Positions 41,289 through 48,697 of a DNA stretch of 64,000 nt are shown one piece after another. The translations under genes were made by a program, and so were the position numbers. Position 1 is the first letter of the stretch. Each line of letters begins with the position of its first letter. The notes beneath the pieces are model-generated. The model was given only the letters and a program-made list of their open reading frames with translations, made no database searches and was not told the DNA's origin. The stretch is from Amycolatopsis sp. CA-126428 (GTDB taxonomy: Bacteria; Actinomycetota; Actinomycetes; Mycobacteriales; Pseudonocardiaceae), in NCBI RefSeq assembly GCF_002904335.1, contig NZ_PPHF01000010.1, positions 1 to 64,000 on the forward strand. The letters are read 5' to 3'.

Positions 41289-42751
41289 CAGCCCGCCACC
41301 CGGTAGTCCGCGACGTCGAAGCGCCGGGTTCGGCGGTCGTACTCGGTGACCAGGCCGGGCCAGTTGGTCGTCACCCGGCCGTCGGCCTGCCGGTACCAGC
41401 TCGTGCAGGCCGTCCACACGCTGCGGCCCAGCCGCTGCTGCACCTCCCGGTCGTACCGCTCTTCGACCTCCGGCCGCACGTCCAAATAGGACACCCCGGG
41501 CCGGGTGAGCCGCTCCACCGCCTGGCGGATGTAGCGCGCCTGGCGCTCGATCATGTAGATGATGGACCCGGCGCCGAGGTTGGTGTTGGGGCCGTAGACG
41601 CAGAACAGGTTGGGGAAGCCGGGCACGGTGATGCCGAGGTACGCCCGCGCGCCGCCGGACCACTCGTCCGCCAGCGACCGCCCGCCGAGCCCGCGGACCT
41701 CCATCCGGCCGAGGAACTCCGTCGCGGCGAAGCCGGTGCCGTAGATCAGGACGTCCGCCTCGATCTCCGTCCCGTCCTCGACCCGCACGCCCTTCTCGGT
41801 GATCGCGGAGATCCGCCGGGTCTCGACGTCGACGTCCGGCTGGGCGAGGGCGGGCAGGTAGTCGTTGGTGAAGAGGATCCGCTTGCAGCCCAGCGGGTAC
41901 GCCGGCTTGAGCTTCGCCCGCAGCTCCGGGTCCGTGATGTGGCGGCGCCGCAGCTGCGCGGTCCGCAGCTCGAACATTTTCGCCAGCACCGGGTGGCGCG
42001 TCATCGCGTAGGTGGCGTACTCGGCGAGCAGGAAGATCCGCAGCCGGCCGAGCAGCTGGGTCGGCGGCAGGTGCTCGAACAGCCAGTGCTGCCACCGCCG
42101 GTAGCGCGGATCGGACTTCGCCATGACGTACGGCGGCGTGCGCTGGAAGACCGTGACGTGCTGGGCGCGTTTCCGCAGCTCGGGCACGAACTGCACGGCG
42201 CTGGCCCCGGTCCCGATGACGGCGACGCGCCTGCCGGTCAGGTCGACGTCGTGGTCCCACCGCGCGGAGTGGAAGGCGTCGCCGGCGAAGCGTTCCCGGT
42301 TGGGGATGTTCGGCAGCACCGGGCGCGACAGCTGCCCGACGGCCGGGACGAAGACGTTCGCCTCGAAGGTCTCGCCGCTCTTGGTCTCGACGCGCCAAAG
42401 TCCGCGGTCTTCGTCGAACGCGGCCCCGGTGACCTCGGTCCGGTACCGGATGTGCGGTTCCAGGCCGTACTTCGCGATGACGCGCCGCAGGTAGGCGAGG
42501 ATGTCGGGCTGGTGCGAGAACCGCTTCGGCCACCGCGGGTTGGGCTCGAAGGAGAAGGAGTACAGCGGCGAGGGGATGTCGCACGCGGCGCCGGGGTAGG
42601 TGTTGTCCCGCCAGACGCCGCCGGGTTCGGCGGCGCTCTCCAGGATCGTGAACTCGGTGAACCCCGCGCGCTTGAGCTCGATCGCCGTCCCGATGCCGCC
42701 GAACCCGGTGCCCACGATCAGCACCGACGGCCCCTTCGCCGAACCAGTCAT
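41288..42751 (-). CDS. Flavin-containing Baeyer-Villiger-type monooxygenase
   Basis: 487 residues from the ATG at 42751. FAD site VLIVGTGFGGIGTAIELKRAGF, WRDNTYPGAACDIPSPLYSFSF, the Baeyer-Villiger fingerprint F-x-G-x3-H-x3-W (FAGDAFHSARW), NADPH site VAVIGTGASAVQFVPEL, and the closing GTGFAATEFL. These insert oxygen into ketones or related substrates using NADPH. Direct coupling to a GMC alcohol oxidase gives a plausible alcohol-to-ketone-to-ester sequence on a terpenoid, sterol or cyclic alcohol. Substrate unknown. Confidence 0.9.
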   Translation of the reverse strand: MTGSAKGPSVLIVGTGFGGIGTAIELKRAGFTEFTILESAAEPGGVWRDNTYPGAACDIPSPLYSFSFEPNPRWPKRFSHQPDILAYLRRVIAKYGLEPHIRYRTEVTGAAFDEDRGLWRVETKSGETFEANVFVPAVGQLSRPVLPNIPNRERFAGDAFHSARWDHDVDLTGRRVAVIGTGASAVQFVPELRKRAQHVTVFQRTPPYVMAKSDPRYRRWQHWLFEHLPPTQLLGRLRIFLLAEYATYAMTRHPVLAKMFELRTAQLRRRHITDPELRAKLKPAYPLGCKRILFTNDYLPALAQPDVDVETRRISAITEKGVRVEDGTEIEADVLIYGTGFAATEFLGRMEVRGLGGRSLADEWSGGARAYLGITVPGFPNLFCVYGPNTNLGAGSIIYMIERQARYIRQAVERLTRPGVSYLDVRPEVEERYDREVQQRLGRSVWTACTSWYRQADGRVTTNWPGLVTEYDRRTRRFDVADYRVAG

Positions 42752-42825
42752 GCCCGAAAAGCTACGGACTTCGGGCCTGTGACAACAGGCCACGAACGGT
42801 CACTCAATCGAGATTTCCGGCCAGC

Positions 42826-43920
42826 TCACTCCGGCGGGACGACACGCACCTCGTGCGTCTCCGCGGCCGCCTCGGCCCACTTCACCAGTTCGGCCGCCGA
42901 CTTCTCCAACGCCGCCAGGTCCCGCTTCGCCGGCTTCTCGAACGGCGACAGCTCGATCACCGCCGCCTTGCGGGACGCCTTGATCTCCCAGAAGCCGCAC
43001 ACCTGGCCGTCCACCAGCAGCGTGCCCTTGACCAGGCCGTTCTGTGAAATCACGCGCTTGCGGCAGGCGTCCGAGATCACCCGGGTCCGGTCCGCGTACG
43101 ACAGGATCATCTGGTCGAACGGTCCCAACAGCCGCGGCGGGGCCGGGACGTCCTCGCCGGGCAGTGTCAGCTCCGGCAGGTCCAGCAGCTCGCGGCCGTC
43201 CTCGTCGCGGTACCGGCGCAAGTCCATCGAAGCGGCCACCTCACCCAGGCGCGTGATACCCGCCCACGTCTGCACGTCCGCCACCGTGGCCGGGCCGAAC
43301 GCGCGCAAGTACCGCGAAATCAGCGAAGCGGGCGAAGGCGGCGACAGGGGAGCGCCGACCCACTCGTCGAGGCACGCGTACGTCGTCTGCCCGGCCTTGC
43401 CCCAGATCGCCCGGGGCGGTGTCTGCACCAGCGGCAGCCGGCCCCGGGCCAGGTGGGTCAGGGAGGCCGCCGGGACGTCCCAGGTGCGCGCCAGCTCGGC
43501 GCCCAGCGCCGTGCCCGGCATCGGCCCTGCGAGGAGCAGCTTCCGCGCGGCCTCGCTGACGAGATCGTGGTCGAGCCCGGCCAGTGCTTGGGCGTGCAGG
43601 GCGTTCTGCTTCAGGTCGCGGTCGTAGATCCCCTGCACCAGCGGCCGCCACGCCAGCGCGTCCGCCGCCGTCACCAGGTGGACCGTGCCGCGCATCAGCG
43701 CGATCCGCACCACGCGGCGGCTCTCGAGCAGCTCCGCCAGTTCCGCCGGCCGGAACCCCTCCAGCCGCGACCACAACCCGAAGTACGGCGGGAACGGCGC
43801 CTGCGCCTGGAGCCCGGCCAGGTGCTCCACCGCGTCGTACGCGGACATCTTCGCCCGGGCCAGCAGGAGCTGGCGTTCCAGCGTGGCGCGGTTCACGGCT
43901 CGGCGGCTCAAGGTCTCCAC
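42826..43920 (-). CDS. Winged-helix DNA-binding protein, HTH_42 (AlkZ-like) family
   Basis: 364 residues from the GTG at 43920. LQAQAPFPPYFGLWSRLEGF near residue 38, LMRGTVHLVTAADALAWRPL, then three winged-helix modules and LLVDGQVCGFWEIK toward the end, as in the PF06224 family that includes AlkZ DNA glycosylases. AlkZ enzymes carry a catalytic QxQ or QxD motif; the LQAQAP segment fits QxQ. A DNA-repair role for alkylated or cross-linked bases is therefore possible. Divergent from an AraC regulator with 80 bases between the starts. Confidence 0.78.
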   Translation of the reverse strand: METLSRRAVNRATLERQLLLARAKMSAYDAVEHLAGLQAQAPFPPYFGLWSRLEGFRPAELAELLESRRVVRIALMRGTVHLVTAADALAWRPLVQGIYDRDLKQNALHAQALAGLDHDLVSEAARKLLLAGPMPGTALGAELARTWDVPAASLTHLARGRLPLVQTPPRAIWGKAGQTTYACLDEWVGAPLSPPSPASLISRYLRAFGPATVADVQTWAGITRLGEVAASMDLRRYRDEDGRELLDLPELTLPGEDVPAPPRLLGPFDQMILSYADRTRVISDACRKRVISQNGLVKGTLLVDGQVCGFWEIKASRKAAVIELSPFEKPAKRDLAALEKSAAELVKWAEAAAETHEVRVVPPE

Positions 43921-44000
43921 GTCGTCACCTTAACGACCATCCAGGACAGTTCCGGTCCTCGATTGGACACCTTCTCCGGTCGTGATCCAGAATTCCGGCC

Positions 44001-45056
44001 ATGGCCGAGCTCGCCGCGCCCGCCGTCGTGGACTGGGACTTCCCCCGCGGCACCGCGAGCATCGAGCTGATGACCCGGTTCGCCGCGGAGCGGGGGGTGC
44101 CGGCCGAACGGCTGCTCGCCGCGACCACGCTGACGCCGGAACTGCTCGCCGACCCGGCCGTCCAGGTCGACGCCCGCCAGGAACTGGCCGTCGTCCGGGC
44201 GCTGGCCGCTCTCGACGGCTCCGACGCGGCGGCGCTGGAGCTGGGCCGCCGCTACCGCGTCACCACCTTCGGCATCTTCGGCTTCGCCTGCATCAGCAGC
44301 CCGACGTTGCGCGACGCGATGCTCTTCGCCCTCCGCTACTTCGACCTGAGCTTCGCCTTCTGCATCCCGCACGTCGTGCTCGGCGCCGACCGGCTGACGC
44401 TGGAACTCGACGACAGCCGCGTGCCCGCCGACGTCGCCCGCTTCCTCGTCCTGCGGGACCTGGCCGCGATCTTCGCCGTCATGCGCGACCTGCTGCCCGA
44501 GATCGCGCTGGACGAGCTGACCTTCCGGCACGGACCGTCCACGCCGGAGGGGTACCTGGCCGCGTTCGGCGTGCTGCCGCGCTTCGGCGCCGACGGCTGC
44601 CGCGCGACCCTCGATCCGGCGCTGCTGAGCCGGCCGCTGCCGCAGGCCAACGACCAGACCGTCGCCCTGTGCGCCGCGCAGTGCGAAGCGCTCGTCGCGC
44701 GGCGGCGGCAGCGTTCGGGCATTTCCCAGCAGGTGCGGGAACGCCTGGTCCGGCTCGGCGGCGTCGACGCCGGAATGGACGAAATCGCCCGCCAGCTGAC
44801 GCTCAGCACGCGCACCCTGCGCCGGCGCCTGACCGAAGCCGGCACGAGCTACCGGACGCTGGTCGACGAGGTCCGCCAGACGCTCGCCGAAGAGCTCCTC
44901 GACACCGGCGTGCTGTCGGTCGAGGACGTCGCCTACCGGCTCGGGTACGCCGAAGCGTCGAGCTTCATCCACGCGTTCAAACGCTGGACCGGGATGACAC
45001 CGGCGGCGTTCGCCCGTCGCTTCCGCGCCGCTCGGCGAGGACCGCCGGGTAGGTGA
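44001..45056 (+). CDS. AraC-family transcriptional regulator (arabinose-binding-like N-terminal domain)
   Basis: 351 residues. The N-terminal domain (about 15-205) is of the Arabinose_bd/OruR type (FGIFGFACISSPTLRDAMLFALRYF). The C-terminal AraC module (about 240-345) has two helix-turn-helices, MDEIARQLTLSTRTLRRRLTEAGTSY and VEDVAYRLGYAEASSFIHAFKRWTGMTPAAFARRF. Such proteins often activate lipid or steroid catabolic genes; the BVMO/GMC pair is 1.2 kb away. The 3' end overlaps the convergent TetR gene by 80 bases. Confidence 0.87.
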   Translation: MAELAAPAVVDWDFPRGTASIELMTRFAAERGVPAERLLAATTLTPELLADPAVQVDARQELAVVRALAALDGSDAAALELGRRYRVTTFGIFGFACISSPTLRDAMLFALRYFDLSFAFCIPHVVLGADRLTLELDDSRVPADVARFLVLRDLAAIFAVMRDLLPEIALDELTFRHGPSTPEGYLAAFGVLPRFGADGCRATLDPALLSRPLPQANDQTVALCAAQCEALVARRRQRSGISQQVRERLVRLGGVDAGMDEIARQLTLSTRTLRRRLTEAGTSYRTLVDEVRQTLAEELLDTGVLSVEDVAYRLGYAEASSFIHAFKRWTGMTPAAFARRFRAARRGPPGR

Positions 45057-45648
45057 GCTTCAGCAGGTTGAGGAGCGAATCGGTGAGGAAGGTGCGCAGC
45101 GCCGCGCGGTCCAGCGTGCCGCGGATCAGCCACTCCCGCGACGCCGCGCGCAGCATCCCGCCGAACGACCGGATCATCGCCCGCAGCTCTTCGCGGCCTT
45201 CGGTCACGCCGGTCATCAGCGCGGCCTCCAGCACCCGGTCGGCGGCGATTTCGTCGGCCTCCAGCATGATCCGCTCGATCTCGGGGTCGCGCCCGGCCGC
45301 CTCCGGCCCGATCACGGTCAGCCAGGCGTCGCGGTTGCGGTCCACGACCTCGATCCACCGCTCGACGCCGATCGCCAGCCGCCGCTCCATCGTGGTGTCC
45401 GGCAGCGCCTCGGTGACCGGCGCGGGCACGATCATCAGCTGCCGCACCACTTCCAGGTACAGCTCGCGCTTCCCGCCGAAGTAGTGGTTGATCAGCGGGC
45501 GCGCCACCCCGGCGGCCTCGGCGATGTCCGAAGTGGACACCGAGGCGTAGCTGCCCGCGCCGAACAGGTGCCGGGCGGCGGCGAGGATCTCCGCACGCCG
45601 TTCGGCCGGTTCGAGCCGGCGGCGCCGGGGCCGGGTCCCACTGGTCAT
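44977..45648 (-). CDS. TetR-family transcriptional regulator
   Basis: 223 residues from the ATG at 45648 (GAGGCTGAACGG upstream). N-terminal helix-turn-helix (RAEILAAARHLFGAGSYASVSTSDIAEAAGVARPLINHYFGGKRELYLEVV) and a helical ligand domain. The last 26 codons overlap the AraC gene on the opposite strand, so the two mRNAs are complementary at their 3' ends. Two overlapping palindromes lie 31-57 bases upstream and probably mediate autoregulation. Ligand unknown. Confidence 0.87.
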   Translation of the reverse strand: MTSGTRPRRRRLEPAERRAEILAAARHLFGAGSYASVSTSDIAEAAGVARPLINHYFGGKRELYLEVVRQLMIVPAPVTEALPDTTMERRLAIGVERWIEVVDRNRDAWLTVIGPEAAGRDPEIERIMLEADEIAADRVLEAALMTGVTEGREELRAMIRSFGGMLRAASREWLIRGTLDRAALRTFLTDSLLNLLKLTYPAVLAERRGSDGRTPPVSSRSSV

Positions 45649-45678
45649 CCGTTCAGCCTCGCGGGGGATCGGCACGCT

Positions 45679-45705
45679 GTCAACAAGTAGTTGACCCATT
45701 GTCAA
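45679..45705. promoter_or_regulatory. Overlapping double palindrome upstream of tetR
   Basis: GTCAAC-AAGTA-GTTGAC (45679-45695) and TTGAC-CCATT-GTCAA (45691-45705) share the central TTGAC half-site, giving three half-sites in alternating orientation. It fits a repressor binding as two dimers. Between this and the gene at 45842 no further gene is seen. Confidence 0.6.
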
Positions 45706-45841
45706 AAGAGTGACTCCGGCTGCGGGCATGGGGCGTTTCGCGCCAACCTTTGTCGTTACGCAACCGGAACAACCCGCCGGTAACTCCGCGGCGCCCGGAT
45801 GCGACGAGACGGCTGGGGCCCGCGACCGGGGGTAGGAGCAG

Positions 45842-46153
45842 ATGAACGACGAAGGCGCGCCGATCCGGCCGGCCGGGCGCTGGGTGAGCGTCCGCCTGCA
45901 GCATCGCCACGTCAGCTTCGAGGACGGCTTCGAAGCCGACGAGCCGCTGCCGGACGGCGACTGCGCGGACGAAGCGTCCTTGTCGTACTCGGGCATCGTG
46001 ATCTGCAGCTACGACCAGGGTGAGAAGGTGTCCGAGCGCTGGATCCCGCTGGGCATCGACCCGTCCGAAGCGGACGACGAGCAGCTCATCGGCCAGCTGC
46101 GGGAGGCGCTGCTGTGGCAGGCCGGGCGGCCGCCGCAGACCGCGGAGGACTGA
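45842..46153 (+). CDS. Hypothetical acidic protein (103 aa)
   Basis: ATG at 45842 preceded by TAGGAGCAG. Acidic (many Asp/Glu, e.g. PLPDGDCADEAS, DPSEADDEQLIGQLREALLWQAG), no membrane span or signal peptide. No family recognised. Coding bias is normal. It ends five bases before the second copy of the 42-bp palindrome. Confidence 0.65.
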   Translation: MNDEGAPIRPAGRWVSVRLQHRHVSFEDGFEADEPLPDGDCADEASLSYSGIVICSYDQGEKVSERWIPLGIDPSEADDEQLIGQLREALLWQAGRPPQTAED

Positions 46154-46158
46154 CCGCT

Positions 46159-46200
46159 CGTGAGTGGTAAGGAGGGTTAGAACCCTCGTTACCACTCACG
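46159..46200. repeat. Copy 2 of the 42-bp dispersed palindrome
   Basis: Arms 46159-46178 (CGTGAGTGGTAAGGAGGGTT) and 46181-46200, one mismatch (G at 46187), centre AG. This is copy 1 in reverse orientation apart from that base. It again lies between convergent genes; the end of the stem covers the stop codon of the TetR gene at 46196. Confidence 0.85.
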
Positions 46201-46789
46201 ACCCGGTGCGTAGCCCTTCGAAGGCCACCTTGCACACCGCGTCCGCGACCTCGGCCGCCGCCGACCCGCGCCGCGGCTTGTACCACTCGATCAGCGAGTT
46301 CACCATGCCGAACACCAGCCGCGCGGTCACCGCCGGGTCGACGTCCGGGCGGACGTCGCCCTCCGCTTCGGCCTGCTTCACCAGGTCCGTCACCAACCGG
46401 TCGAATTCGCGCCGCCGCGCCAGCGCCGCCCGCTCCACCTTCGTGTTGCCGCGCACGCGCAGCAGCAACGTCACGAACGGCAGCCGGTCGGCCAGCACCA
46501 GCACGCTGCCGCGCACCAGGTGCTCCAGCCGGTCGATCGCGCGCCCGTCGAGCTGAGCCGTCTCCGACGCCACCTCGAACAGCCCGTCCAGCGCGCGGTC
46601 CACCGCCAGCCGCAGCAGCTCTTCCTTGCTGGGCACGTGGTGGTAGATCGCCGACTTCGTGATGCCGAGCTTGCGGGAGAGGTCCTCCATGCTCGTGCCG
46701 TCGTAGCCGCGCTCGTTGAACAGCTTCACCGCCACCTGCAGCAGCGATTCGAGGTCGTAGCCGGGCCGCCCGCGCCGCGGGGCCGTCAC
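46196..46789 (-). CDS. paaR: TetR-family regulator of phenylacetate catabolism (PaaR-like)
   Basis: 197 residues from the GTG overlapping the PaaK stop (GTGA). The helix-turn-helix LLQVAVKLFNERGYDGTSMEDLSRKLGITKSAIYHHVPSKEELL is followed by a TetR C-terminal domain (FVTLLLRVRGNTKVERAALARRREFDRLV). Actinobacterial paa clusters (for example in Corynebacterium) are repressed by a TetR protein, PaaR, released by phenylacetyl-CoA. Co-transcription with paaK and two PaaR-like operators between the arms support the same role. The regulator identity is inferred from context. Confidence 0.8.
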   Translation of the reverse strand: MTAPRRGRPGYDLESLLQVAVKLFNERGYDGTSMEDLSRKLGITKSAIYHHVPSKEELLRLAVDRALDGLFEVASETAQLDGRAIDRLEHLVRGSVLVLADRLPFVTLLLRVRGNTKVERAALARRREFDRLVTDLVKQAEAEGDVRPDVDPAVTARLVFGMVNSLIEWYKPRRGSAAAEVADAVCKVAFEGLRTGS

Positions 46790-48063
46790 GGCTTGTCCCG
46801 CTGGTCCACGATCCGCCGCATCTTGCCCATGGACCGCTCCAGCGTGTCCGGGTCGACGACGTCCACCGACACCGTGACGCCGACGCCGTCCTTCACGCCG
46901 GTGACCAGCTCCGAAGCCGCCCGCGCCCGGTCGTCGCCGGACGCGTCGTGCCGGGCCTCGACCCGGACGGTCAGGTGGTCGAGCCGGCCGCGCGTGGACC
47001 GGACGAGCTGGAAGTGCGGGCTCAGCCCGGCCGTCCGCAGCACGATCTCCTCGATCTGCGTCGGGAAGACGTTGACCCCGCGCAGGATGATCAGGTCGTC
47101 GGTGCGCCCGGTGACCTTGGCCATCCGCCGGAAGGCCGGCCGCGCGGTGCCCGGGTTCAGCTCGGTCAGGTCGCGGGTGCGGTAGCGGATGATCGGCAGC
47201 GCCTGCTTGGTCAGCGACGTGAACACCAGCTCGCCGGTCTCGCCGCCGCCCAGGACGTCCTCGGAGTACGGGTCGATCACCTCGGGGTAGAAGTGGTCCT
47301 CCCAGATGTGCAGGCCGTCCTTCGTCTCGACGCACTCCTGCGCGACACCCGGGCCCATCACCTCCGACAGCCCGTAGATGTCGACGGCGTCGAGCGCGAA
47401 CCGCTCCTCGATCTCGGCGCGCATCTGCTCGGTCCACGGCTCGGCGCCGAAGATGCCCACCTTGAGCGAAGAAGAACGCGGGTCGACGCCCTGGCGTTCG
47501 AACTCGTCGAGCAGCGTCAGCATGTACGACGGCGTGACCATGATGACCTCGGGCTTGAAGTCGGTGATCAGCTGCACCTGCCGCGCGGTCATCCCGCCCG
47601 ACGCCGGGATCACCGTGCAGCCCAGCTTCTCCGCGCCGTAGTGCGCGCCGAGGCCGCCGGTGAACAGGCCGTAGCCGTAGGCGACGTGCACCTTGTGCCC
47701 GGGCCGCCCGCCGGCGGCGTGGATCGAGCGGGCCATCACCGTCGCCCAGGTGTCGATGTCCTGCTCGGTGTACCCGACGACGGTGGCCTTGCCGGTGGTG
47801 CCGCTGGAGGCGTGGATGCGCCGCACCTGCTCCTGCGGCACCGCGAACATCCCGAACGGGTAGTTGTCGCGCAGGTCCTGCTTGGTGGTGAACGGGAACT
47901 TCGCCAGATCGGCCAGTTCCTTGCAGTCGTCCGGGTGGACGCCGGCTTCGTCGAACTTCCGCGTGTAGGCGGGCACGTTCGCGTAGGCGTGCCGGAGTGT
48001 CCACTGCAGACGTTCCAGCTGGAGGGCGGCCAGCTCGTCCGCGCCGATGTCCGTCTCGATCAT
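46786..48063 (-). CDS. paaK: Phenylacetate-CoA ligase
   Basis: 425 residues. AMP-binding ligase motifs: the P-loop ASSGTTGKATVVGYT, FGAEPWTEQMRAEIEE, IYGLSEVMGPGVAQEC and RTDDLIILRGVNVFPTQIEE, with the C-terminal lid lysine segment RSMGKMRRIVD. It activates phenylacetate to phenylacetyl-CoA with ATP, the entry step of the pathway. Start ATG overlaps the thioesterase stop and its stop overlaps tetR, so paaI-paaK-paaR is one operon. Confidence 0.95.
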   Translation of the reverse strand: MIETDIGADELAALQLERLQWTLRHAYANVPAYTRKFDEAGVHPDDCKELADLAKFPFTTKQDLRDNYPFGMFAVPQEQVRRIHASSGTTGKATVVGYTEQDIDTWATVMARSIHAAGGRPGHKVHVAYGYGLFTGGLGAHYGAEKLGCTVIPASGGMTARQVQLITDFKPEVIMVTPSYMLTLLDEFERQGVDPRSSSLKVGIFGAEPWTEQMRAEIEERFALDAVDIYGLSEVMGPGVAQECVETKDGLHIWEDHFYPEVIDPYSEDVLGGGETGELVFTSLTKQALPIIRYRTRDLTELNPGTARPAFRRMAKVTGRTDDLIILRGVNVFPTQIEEIVLRTAGLSPHFQLVRSTRGRLDHLTVRVEARHDASGDDRARAASELVTGVKDGVGVTVSVDVVDPDTLERSMGKMRRIVDQRDKP

Positions 48064-48476
48064 GGTCGGTCCCGTTTCGCGGAGAGGACGCGGCTGCGGC
48101 CGCGGAATTCGGCGACGACCTCGGGCCCGCCGGGGGTCTCCCGGTGCACGGTGACGTCGTAGATGCCGTTGCGGCCGTAGCGGGTGCGCTCGGTGGCCGT
48201 GGCGACGAGGTGGTCACCCAGCCGACCGGCCGCGACGAAGGAGATCTCCGCGCCCGACGCCACCGCCGCGGGGCCGTGGCTGTTGCAGGCGCAGGCGAAC
48301 GCCGTGTCGGCGAGCAGGAAGACGTATCCGCCGTGGGCGATGTCGTGGCCGTTGACCATCGCGCTCGTGATCGTCATGGTCGCGACGGCCCGGCCTTCGC
48401 TCGCTTCGACGAGTTCGATGCCCAGCGCGCGGGAGGCCTCGTCGGCGGCGAACATGGTGTGCGCGGCGTTGGTCAT
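48060..48476 (-). CDS. paaI: Hydroxyphenylacetyl-CoA thioesterase PaaI (hotdog fold)
   Basis: 138 residues, CGGAGAGCAG before the ATG. Hotdog thioesterase with GHDIAHGGYVFLLADTAFACACNSHG (N-H-G-G type helix with catalytic Asp) and AAGRLGDHLVATATE. PaaI removes stalled CoA thioesters from the phenylacetate route. First gene of the leftward operon; the 5' region carries PaaR-like operator 1. Confidence 0.88.
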   Translation of the reverse strand: MTNAAHTMFAADEASRALGIELVEASEGRAVATMTITSAMVNGHDIAHGGYVFLLADTAFACACNSHGPAAVASGAEISFVAAGRLGDHLVATATERTRYGRNGIYDVTVHRETPGGPEVVAEFRGRSRVLSAKRDRP

Positions 48477-48546
48477 CTGCTCTCCGTCCGAATAGACCTG
48501 CGGCGCGAAGCGCCTCCGCTGAGGGTGGCGGCGGGGGCATGGATGG

Positions 48547-48568
48547 ACTGACCGAATGGACGGTCACC
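48547..48568. promoter_or_regulatory. PaaR-like operator 1 (upstream of paaI)
   Basis: The 22-bp site starts ACTGACCG and has CGGTCA at 48561-48566. It agrees with the reported corynebacterial PaaR motif (half-sites ACTNACCG and CGGTNAGT around NNCGNN) at 13 of 16 specified bases by hand count. It lies about 70 bases before paaI. Confidence 0.6.
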
Positions 48569-48659
48569 TCGCGGTGCCGCTCAGTAAAGGCAGTGGTCGG
48601 CGCCGGTGTCAAGCGTCCGGCCCTTCCGATCTTCGGGTGCGGCGGCTACCATGCGATTA

Positions 48660-48681
48660 ACTGAACGTCCGGTAGGTAATT
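48660..48681. promoter_or_regulatory. PaaR-like operator 2 (upstream of paaZ)
   Basis: Starts ACTGAACG with central TCCG and GGTAATT on the right, also 13 of 16 specified bases of the PaaR motif by hand count. It ends 16 bases before the paaZ ATG, overlapping the transcription/translation start region. The two operators are 113 bp apart, start to start. Confidence 0.6.
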
Positions 48682-48697
48682 CGGCGAGAGGGACCTG

